Shown here piece after piece: positions 1 through 4,587 of a DNA stretch of 5,636 bases (positions are counted from its first letter, which is position 1; each line of letters opens with the position of its first letter). The position numbers were made by a program, and so were the translations under genes. The stretch lies in assembly GCA_021828425.1 (NCBI GenBank), contig JAKARN010000086.1, forward strand, positions 1 to 5,636. The letters are read 5' to 3'. Source of the DNA: Pseudomonadota bacterium (lineage in GTDB: Bacteria > Pseudomonadota > Gammaproteobacteria > JAKAQQ01). Below the pieces are notes generated by a model. The model did not search any database and had not been told where the DNA came from. It saw nothing but the letters and a program-made list of their open reading frames with translations.

Positions 1-370
1 ATTCGGAAGCCAAACCGGGAGCGTCGGAGAGCGAACGGGTCGCGAGGAACCCCTCGAGGCATTTCTCCAGTCGGGCGGGGGCGAGAGTTTCATGAAGACC
101 TTGGGCGACGAACAGTCGAGTCACCGGGTGGGTGGGCGATCCGCCCGCAAGTCGCCGGAGTTCTTCTGTCCACCACGCAAAGCGGTGGGACCATCCCTCC
201 GGGTTCCGGACCGGGCGCGACAGGGTCTCCCACTCGGATTCCAGGGCAAAGACGGCGAGCAGGGATTGACGCCGGCTCGCCGGGGCCAGATGCACGATCA
301 TCGATGCCCGGCTGCCCCAGGGGCGCAGTCGTTCCCGGCAGTACGCCACGTCATTGGGTGATGCCTCCAA
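1..370 (-). CDS. Squalene/phytoene synthase family protein, aspartate motif missing (3' part beyond window)
   Basis: An open frame without stops runs leftward off the window and is readable for about 123 residues from a tentative TTG at 370. The sequence matches the N-terminal part of the squalene/phytoene synthase (COG1562, HpnC/HpnD-like) fold in order: AYCRERLRPWGS (residues 9-20), a basic RRQSLLAVFALE helix (33-44), then WWTEELRRLAGGSPTHPV (66-83). Active members join two prenyl diphosphates head to head to give phytoene or squalene, using an Asp-rich DxxxD motif right after the ALxAF helix. Here that place reads LESEWETLS (43-51) with no aspartate, so catalysis by the usual mechanism is doubtful. 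NDUFAF6-type proteins are known non-enzymatic relatives. The second Asp motif would lie outside the window. The start is uncertain: there is no good ribosome site before the TTG, and the first in-frame ATG (301) would remove the conserved YCRER segment. The gene is divergent from hpnB, which supports a link to triterpenoid metabolism. Family assignment is firm, function is not. Confidence 0.78.
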   Translation of the reverse strand, partial: MEASPNDVAYCRERLRPWGSRASMIVHLAPASRRQSLLAVFALESEWETLSRPVRNPEGWSHRFAWWTEELRRLAGGSPTHPVTRLFVAQGLHETLAPARLEKCLEGFLATRSLSDAPGLASE

Positions 371-474
371 TGCCCGATCCGGTTGGTGGGAGCCTGGGTC
401 CAGTATAGGGGGATTGCGCCTTCTTCCTCTCGCGGAGGGATTGGGTACAATGCGGCGGGTAGACGGGCATACCC
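371..474. promoter_or_regulatory. Divergent promoter region between synthase-like gene and hpnB
   Basis: This 104-bp gap separates two genes transcribed away from each other. For the rightward gene, TACAAT at 446-451 is a good -10 match placed 23 bases before the hpnB ATG. For the leftward gene, TATACT on the minus strand (407-402) is a good -10 match about 30 bases before the tentative TTG. Neither has a recognisable -35 box at the standard spacing, so both could depend on an activator or be chance. The motif GGGTA occurs at 443-447 and 457-461 and, inverted as TACCC, at 470-474 directly against the hpnB start codon. The last two form a 5-bp inverted repeat with an 8-base spacer. The region is too short to hold a further gene. 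Confidence 0.4.
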
Positions 475-1581
475 ATGATCCTCGCGTCACTTTCAGTTTT
501 GATTTGGTTGTTTCTCCTGTTGTGGCCGGCACAGGCTTGGCGCATGAAGGAGGTGTTGACCGTCGATCCGGAGCGGACAGCAGAGGATTCCGTGACCGTC
601 CTGATCCCCGCGCGCAACGAGGCCGAGACGCTGCCGCTCACGCTGGATGCACTTTTCCGGCAGGAACTTGACCTCGGGGTCATGGTTTTGGACGATGGCT
701 CGACGGATGGAACCAGTGAGGCGGCTGCCCTGACCGGTTTGAAACTCTCGGTGGAAAAGGTTCCTGAAACTCCAGCCGGCTGGATGGGAAAGCTCTGGGC
801 CCTGGAATGGGGGCTCAGGCGTGTCCAGACCGACTGGATCCTCCTTCTGGACGCTGATGTCACCCTGGAGCCCGGCACGCTGCCCTCCCTCCTGGAAAAA
901 GCCCACCAGGACAAGCTGGATTTCCTGTCCATCATGGCCTCACCCCGGGGCGGCGGGTTCTGGGACGGCTGGCTCATGCCGGTTTTCATCTACTTCTTCA
1001 AGTGGATCTATCCGTTCCGCCTATCCAACCGTCCGGGCTCGAAAGTGGCCGCGGGTGCAGGGGGGTGTATCCTCACCCGACGGGAGGTGTTGAAAACGGT
1101 TGGGGCCTTTGAAAGCCTGAGAGGTGCGATCATCGATGACTGTACGCTGGCTCGTCTGGTCAAGGAACAGGGATTGGGGACATGGGTCGGGGTGAGCCGG
1201 TCGGTTCGCATGCAGCGGCGGCATGGATTCGCTGAAATCTGGCAGATGGTGGCCCGCACAGCCTATACCCAGCTCAACTATTCTCCCCTTCTCCTCATGG
1301 CCTGTACCCTGGCCTTGGTTGCGGTTTACTGGGCCCCTCCACTCCTGTTCGGGACACTCAAACACCAGGCGGCCCTCGTCGCAGGGCTGGCCTGGGTGCT
1401 CATGACGATCAGTATGATTCCCACGGCTCGCCTCTACGGCCAGTGGCGTCTTTCTGGCCTGTTTCTTCCGGTTGCTGCCCTGCTTTTTCTCGCCATGACC
1501 TGGTATTCGGCTTTCCGGTATGCACTGGGCACCCGGACCCAATGGAAGGGCCGTCGTTACCCACGTCAGGATTGTTCATGA
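475..1581 (+). CDS. hpnB: Hopene-associated glycosyltransferase HpnB
   Basis: This is a 368-residue family 2 (GT-A) glycosyltransferase of the HpnB type, found in hopanoid gene clusters. It is thought to act on a hopanoid or other lipid at the cytoplasmic membrane, but its exact reaction is not established. An N-terminal hydrophobic segment (about 1-20) is followed by the catalytic domain: LIPARNEAE (43-51), DDGSTDGT (73-80), the HpnB-typical GWMGKLWAL (102-110), the metal-binding DAD (126-128), AGGCIL (195-200) and IIDDC (219-223). RTAYTQLNYSP (261-271) leads into about three C-terminal membrane helices (roughly 272-292, 298-318 and 326-346). Length and architecture agree with full-length HpnB. 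An in-frame TAG at 460-462 makes ATG 475 the first available start. No strong Shine-Dalgarno sequence precedes it. The last 16 bases overlap the end of the convergent phosphatase gene. A general GT2 enzyme for another lipid is the alternative, but the GWMGKLWAL and RTAYTQLNYSP blocks favour HpnB. Confidence 0.93.
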   Translation: MILASLSVLIWLFLLLWPAQAWRMKEVLTVDPERTAEDSVTVLIPARNEAETLPLTLDALFRQELDLGVMVLDDGSTDGTSEAAALTGLKLSVEKVPETPAGWMGKLWALEWGLRRVQTDWILLLDADVTLEPGTLPSLLEKAHQDKLDFLSIMASPRGGGFWDGWLMPVFIYFFKWIYPFRLSNRPGSKVAAGAGGCILTRREVLKTVGAFESLRGAIIDDCTLARLVKEQGLGTWVGVSRSVRMQRRHGFAEIWQMVARTAYTQLNYSPLLLMACTLALVAVYWAPPLLFGTLKHQAALVAGLAWVLMTISMIPTARLYGQWRLSGLFLPVAALLFLAMTWYSAFRYALGTRTQWKGRRYPRQDCS

Positions 1582-2285
1582 AATCCTTCGGACGGGGTGC
1601 CGTTGCGGGCAAGCCAGGCGATGAGATCGGAAGGGGACCGTAGCAATCCATCGGCCCCCCAGCGTTCGGGAGGATCGGCCGGTGACAGATATCCCCAGAG
1701 TGCAGCCAGCGAAACGACCCCGGCGGCCTGTCCGGCTTGAATGTCTCCCCGTGCATCTCCGACGAACACGGATCGGTGGGGCGGATAACCCGCCCTTTCC
1801 AGTGCACGCCGAACGGGGCCGGGATCAGGTTTGGGCGGGTTCGTGAGGTCACGGGAAACAACAACCACCGGGGGGTAGGGGAGGGAGAGGGTCTCGAGGA
1901 GGGGTGTGGTGAGCAAGGTGGGTTTGTTGGTCACGATCCCCCAGGGCCGTGCTTCGTTTCGCCAGCGGTCGAGGAGCTCTGGGATCCCGGTCATGAGGCG
2001 TGTTTTGTCAGCCAGGTGACTCGCGTAAAAATCCAGAAACTCCGCTCTCAATGAATCCAGGACGGACTCGTCCGACGGGTCGCCCCATGCCAGCTTCAGC
2101 ATGGCACGGACACCCTGCGAGGCCACCTCCCGCGTCTGGTCCGGGGAGGGGACAGACCGTTCATGGGTCCGGCAGACCTGTTGCAGGGCGGCGTGAAGAT
2201 CCCCGAGCGTATCCACGAGGGTGCCATCCAGATCCAGGAGGACCAGATCCGGTGCGGAAAGCGGGTCAGGACGGCCGGAAGACAA
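1566..2285 (-). CDS. mupP: HAD phosphatase, MurNAc-6-phosphate phosphatase (MupP) / phosphoglycolate phosphatase (Gph) type
   Basis: A HAD-superfamily hydrolase of about 239 residues with all four motifs: nucleophile and acid in LLDLDGTLVDT (D18 and D20 from the TTG start), motif II threonine in GIVTNKP (T119), motif III lysine in NPPKPDP (K152), and motif IV VFVGDARGDIQAG (D177, D181). The cap lies between motifs I and II. It would ordinarily be called phosphoglycolate phosphatase. However, GVRAML in the cap, PWGIVTNKP and the C-terminal ERWGADGLL, plus the position right after ubiG, resemble Pseudomonas MupP. MupP dephosphorylates N-acetylmuramic acid 6-phosphate in the cytoplasm during cell-wall recycling. 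Substrate is inferred from family and neighbourhood, not shown. An ATG at 2417 is open in frame, but it would overlap ubiG by about 150 bases and add 44 residues unlike the family. The TTG at 2285 gives a normal N-terminus and a 20-base overlap with ubiG, suggesting translational coupling. No Shine-Dalgarno is visible, so the exact start is uncertain. Confidence 0.87.
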   Translation of the reverse strand: MSSGRPDPLSAPDLVLLDLDGTLVDTLGDLHAALQQVCRTHERSVPSPDQTREVASQGVRAMLKLAWGDPSDESVLDSLRAEFLDFYASHLADKTRLMTGIPELLDRWRNEARPWGIVTNKPTLLTTPLLETLSLPYPPVVVVSRDLTNPPKPDPGPVRRALERAGYPPHRSVFVGDARGDIQAGQAAGVVSLAALWGYLSPADPPERWGADGLLRSPSDLIAWLARNGTPSEGFHEQS

Positions 2286-2967
2286 GCAGATAGTTGACGG
2301 AGCAGTTGGCAGACAGGAGGGCGGTCTTGAGACCGGGCAGGTACCAGAGTCCACGCTGGTCGGTGAGGTCGAAACCGGCTTCCCGCATCCATTCGATGAT
2401 CTCGTCCGGACGGACAAAACGTTCGTAGCGGTGAAGTCCCTTGGGGGTCAATCCCAAAAGGTGCTCGGCAACCCCGATTGCAAGGATCCAGCTGGCCATC
2501 GTGCGGTTGATCGTCGAACAGATCATCGCGCCACCTGCCCGGACGAGACCCGCGCAGTCCCTGACGACGGCCGCGGGATCCGGCACGTGTTCCAGCATTT
2601 CCATACAGGTCACCAGATCAAAGCCTTGGGGATCCGATGCGCGGAGGGCGTGGACGTCGGTCAGCCGGTAGTCGATCGCAAGCCCGGCGCTGTGGGCATG
2701 GGCCCGGGCGGTTTCGATGGCTGCAGATGACGTATCGATCCCAACCACCTGGGCTCCGGCCCGGGCAAGTTCCTCTGTGAGAAGTCCCCCGCCACAGCCA
2801 ATGTCGGCAACCCGGAGACCGGAAAGCGGGATCCGACGCTCGATGAAGCGCAGCCGGAGCGGGTTGATGTGATGCAGCGTGGCGTACGAACCCTGGGGAT
2901 CCCACCAGTCCTCGGCCCATCCGGAGTCTTCCTCCGGGCGGGTTCGGCATTCGGCATCGGAAGGCAT
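2266..2967 (-). CDS. ubiG: Ubiquinone biosynthesis O-methyltransferase UbiG
   Basis: A 233-residue class I SAM-dependent methyltransferase, close to the usual UbiG length. UbiG performs both O-methylations of ubiquinone synthesis, on the 2-polyprenyl-6-hydroxyphenol intermediate and on 3-demethylubiquinol, at the inner face of the cytoplasmic membrane. Visible signatures are WWDP (21-24) and LHHINPLRLRFI (31-42) at the N-terminus, the SAM-binding glycine loop DIGCGGG (55-61), the acidic GID (76-78) at the end of strand 2, CMEMLEHVPDP (121-131), STINRT (151-156) and PKGLHRY (175-181). The last is usually PKGTHxY, so the Leu at 178 is a small departure. The start at 2967 is supported by GAGG at 2978-2975 with a seven-base spacing. 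The gene lies 213 bases after mtaD and overlaps the phosphatase gene downstream. A -10-like hexamer lies just upstream, so it may have its own promoter in addition to read-through from mtaD. Confidence 0.96.
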   Translation of the reverse strand: MPSDAECRTRPEEDSGWAEDWWDPQGSYATLHHINPLRLRFIERRIPLSGLRVADIGCGGGLLTEELARAGAQVVGIDTSSAAIETARAHAHSAGLAIDYRLTDVHALRASDPQGFDLVTCMEMLEHVPDPAAVVRDCAGLVRAGGAMICSTINRTMASWILAIGVAEHLLGLTPKGLHRYERFVRPDEIIEWMREAGFDLTDQRGLWYLPGLKTALLSANCSVNYLLVFRPS

Positions 2968-2974
2968 ATCGAGA

Positions 2975-2980
2975 CCTCGT
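2975..2980 (-). promoter_or_regulatory. Ribosome binding site of ubiG
   Basis: On the minus strand ACGAGG lies seven bases before the ATG at 2967. This fixes the ubiG start over the out-of-frame ATGs at 2989 and 2996. Confidence 0.6.
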
Positions 2981-2995
2981 TCGAATCACCCTTCA

Positions 2996-3001
2996 ATTAT
3001 G
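2996..3001 (-). promoter_or_regulatory. Candidate -10 element for ubiG
   Basis: Minus-strand CATAAT (3001-2996) differs from TATAAT at one position and sits in an AT-rich island of GC-rich DNA, 28 bases before the ubiG ATG. That leaves room for a short leader holding the GAGG site. No clear -35 box is seen 16-18 bases upstream. Confidence 0.35.
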
Positions 3002-3180
3002 CTCCGCGCGACGTGGAATGCTGCAGCTTGCCGGATCGGGATCCCCGGGGACCCCGTGCTCCGGACCCTCGTGTTGGAGCCCGATTCTGCAGGGGCGGGA
3101 GGAATGAAAATCGCCTTCTCGGGCCCTTCCCCCAGGGTTCCGGATGAGCCCATGCGACCGCGCTCGGGCACCGAGGGCCT

Positions 3181-4518
3181 CTAGACCGGCTCTTCCCCGA
3201 CTCCGCTCCGGGACAGCCGGCTTTCCCATTTGCGGGTCGTGCGGAGGATCGCCTCGAGCTCATCGGGCACCAGCCGCCCATTTTCCACGCGCGGGGTGCC
3301 GGCGATCCAGACATGGGATACCTGGTTGTGGGTCGCAGCATAGACGATCTGCGCGACCGGGTCATGACAGGGAGTCGTCGACTGAGCCGAGAGGTCAATG
3401 GCGATACAGTCAGCGCTCTTGCCGACTTCGAGTGAACCGATCTCGGATTCAAGTCCAAGCGCTCGAGCACCCTCCAGGGTGGCCATCCGGATGAGTTCAC
3501 CCGCGGGCAGAGCGGTCGGGTCGCCGCTCGAGCCTTTGGCCAGGAGGCCCGCCGTCTTCATCTCGCCCAAAAGATCGAGGTCGTCATTGCTGGCTGCGCC
3601 GTCGGTACCCAAGGCCACCCGGATCCCGGCGCGGCGGAACCGCTCCACGGGTGCGATTCCACTGCCCAGCTTGAGATTGGATTCGGGGCAGTGGACAGCG
3701 GTCACGCCCGAATCCGCCAGTTGCTGGATCTCTTCCGGACCGACAGCCGTCAGGTGAACGGCAATGAGACGGGCATTGAGGAGCCCCAGGCGGTCCAGGT
3801 AGGCAATCGGAGTCATCCCCCGGGTCCGGATCGAGTCCTCCACTTCCCTGCGGGTCTCATGGAGGTGCATGTGCACTGGAAGGTCGAGCTCACTGGCGAG
3901 CGTGGACAGGAGTTTCAGGGTGGCCTCGTCGACGGAGTAGACCGAGTGGGGGGCCAGGGCGAAGCGGACCTGGGGGTTGTGGGCGTAGCGGTCGCGCAGT
4001 TCGAGGCCACGCCGAAGGTAGTCGGCGGGGTTTTCCGCCCACCGGGTCGGAAAGCCGATCACGGGGAGTCCGGCCACCATGCGGATGCCCATGAGCTGGG
4101 CGGTCTCGAGGGTCACATCCGGGAAAAAATACATGTCATTGAAGCAGGTGGTGCCGGACAAGAGCATTTCCGCAATAGCGAGCCGGGAGCCGTCCCTCAC
4201 GAAATCCGGGTCCATCCACCGCTTTTCAAGTGGCCAGATGAACTGCTCGAGCCAGACGTCCAAGGGCTGGTCGGCGCCCAAGCCGCGCAGGAGCGTCATC
4301 GCCGCATGGGTATGGGCATTGACCAGACCGGGCAGGAGAGCATGGGTGGGCAGATCCTGCGGTTCGGTGTCCGGGTAACGCTCGATGGCGAGTGCTCGGG
4401 GTAAAAGGTCGTGGATCCGTCCATCGCGAATCACGAGTGCCCCCTGTTCAAGCACGGCTCCCTCGGGCACAACAGGTATAATCCAGCGCGCTGAGATGAT
4501 CCGGTCCTGACCGGTCAT
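3181..4518 (-). CDS. mtaD: 5-Methylthioadenosine/S-adenosylhomocysteine deaminase (amidohydrolase, TRZ/ATZ family)
   Basis: A complete 445-residue amidohydrolase of the MtaD / chlorohydrolase family (COG0402). These cytosolic zinc enzymes deaminate 5'-methylthioadenosine to 5'-methylthioinosine, and often S-adenosylhomocysteine or adenosine too. The metal-site pattern is complete: LLPGLVNAHTHAAMTLLRG (61-79) with H69 and H71, H218 and the proton-shuttle E221 in HMHLHET, H255 in AVHLTAV, and D306 in GTDGAASN. A small N-terminal beta domain (1-60) and its C-terminal return (ADCIAIDL, about 369-376; VWIAGTPRVENGRLV, about 403-417) flank the barrel, as usual in this family. ATG 4518 is preceded by GGGAGAGG two bases upstream, with GGAG at five-base spacing. 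It is divergent from mtnA and upstream of ubiG, like P. aeruginosa PA3170, an experimentally known MTA deaminase. Substrate preference (MTA versus SAH) cannot be read from sequence. Other TRZ/ATZ hydrolases such as guanine or triazine deaminases are less likely given the context. Confidence 0.92.
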   Translation of the reverse strand: MTGQDRIISARWIIPVVPEGAVLEQGALVIRDGRIHDLLPRALAIERYPDTEPQDLPTHALLPGLVNAHTHAAMTLLRGLGADQPLDVWLEQFIWPLEKRWMDPDFVRDGSRLAIAEMLLSGTTCFNDMYFFPDVTLETAQLMGIRMVAGLPVIGFPTRWAENPADYLRRGLELRDRYAHNPQVRFALAPHSVYSVDEATLKLLSTLASELDLPVHMHLHETRREVEDSIRTRGMTPIAYLDRLGLLNARLIAVHLTAVGPEEIQQLADSGVTAVHCPESNLKLGSGIAPVERFRRAGIRVALGTDGAASNDDLDLLGEMKTAGLLAKGSSGDPTALPAGELIRMATLEGARALGLESEIGSLEVGKSADCIAIDLSAQSTTPCHDPVAQIVYAATHNQVSHVWIAGTPRVENGRLVPDELEAILRTTRKWESRLSRSGVGEEPV

Positions 4519-4587
4519 GGCCTCTCCCGGGACGACAATGCCGACTATTATGACCGTTTTGATCCGTACGCCGAGGCACGGGATTTG
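4519..4587. promoter_or_regulatory. Divergent promoter region between mtaD and mtnA
   Basis: A 69-bp gap between two divergently transcribed methylthioadenosine-salvage genes. A single AT-rich island (4546-4552) reads TATTAT on the plus strand, one change from TATAAT, and CATAAT on the minus strand (4552-4547). It could serve as a -10 for either gene: 36 bases before the mtnA ATG or 28 bases before the mtaD ATG. The minus-strand geometry is the same as for the CATAAT upstream of ubiG. No clear -35 boxes are seen. Just inside mtaD an inverted repeat CCGGTC-CT-GACCGG (4501-4514) overlaps the palindrome GACCGGTC (4509-4516). It may be only coding sequence for the first residues. Confidence 0.4.
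4521..4528 (-). promoter_or_regulatory. Ribosome binding site of mtaD
   Basis: Minus-strand GGGAGAGG ends two bases before the ATG at 4518. Its GGAG core has a five-base spacing, which supports this start. Confidence 0.6.

Larger units (their letters stand above)
2968..3180 (-). other. 213-bp gap between mtaD and ubiG, promoter-like and structured, no gene recognised
   Basis: This is the longest non-coding stretch in the window. Several short frames are open across it on both strands, but none has recognisable sequence or a ribosome site. Next to the mtaD stop there is a small perfect hairpin, CTCGG-GCA-CCGAG at 3163-3175, without a T-run, so a rho-independent terminator is not supported. 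At 3042-3051 lies the 10-bp palindrome TCCCCGGGGA inside a very GC-rich block (3031-3064), where alternative pairings such as CGGGG-A-CCCCG (3046-3056) are possible. The ubiG-proximal end is AT-rich by contrast and holds a -10-like hexamer. The gap probably holds the ubiG promoter and leader. Confidence 0.5.

Noticed and set aside
351..989. 212-residue open frame on the minus strand
   Set aside because: It lies opposite hpnB, is Ser/Arg/Pro-rich without any domain pattern, and is a high-GC antisense shadow.
1021..1542. 173-residue minus-strand frame
   Set aside because: It is antisense to the clear hpnB coding sequence and has no family resemblance.
2286..2417. 44-residue N-terminal extension of the phosphatase
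   Set aside because: It is entirely within ubiG in another frame, is Ser/Pro/Thr-rich, and such an extension is not typical of the Gph/MupP family.
2221..2730. 169-residue plus-strand frame
   Set aside because: It is opposite ubiG and mupP, whose motifs are unambiguous.
3163..3175. Rho-independent terminator after mtaD
   Set aside because: The stem is only 5 bp and no T-run follows in the direction of mtaD transcription.
2986..3229. Short frames in the mtaD-ubiG gap as possible small genes
   Set aside because: Several overlapping frames on both strands are open merely because of high GC. None has a ribosome site or recognisable sequence.
3691..4404. 237-residue open frame on the plus strand
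   Set aside because: It is antisense to mtaD, whose frame has a full metal-binding motif set. The plus-strand protein is Gly/Val/His-rich without recognisable features.
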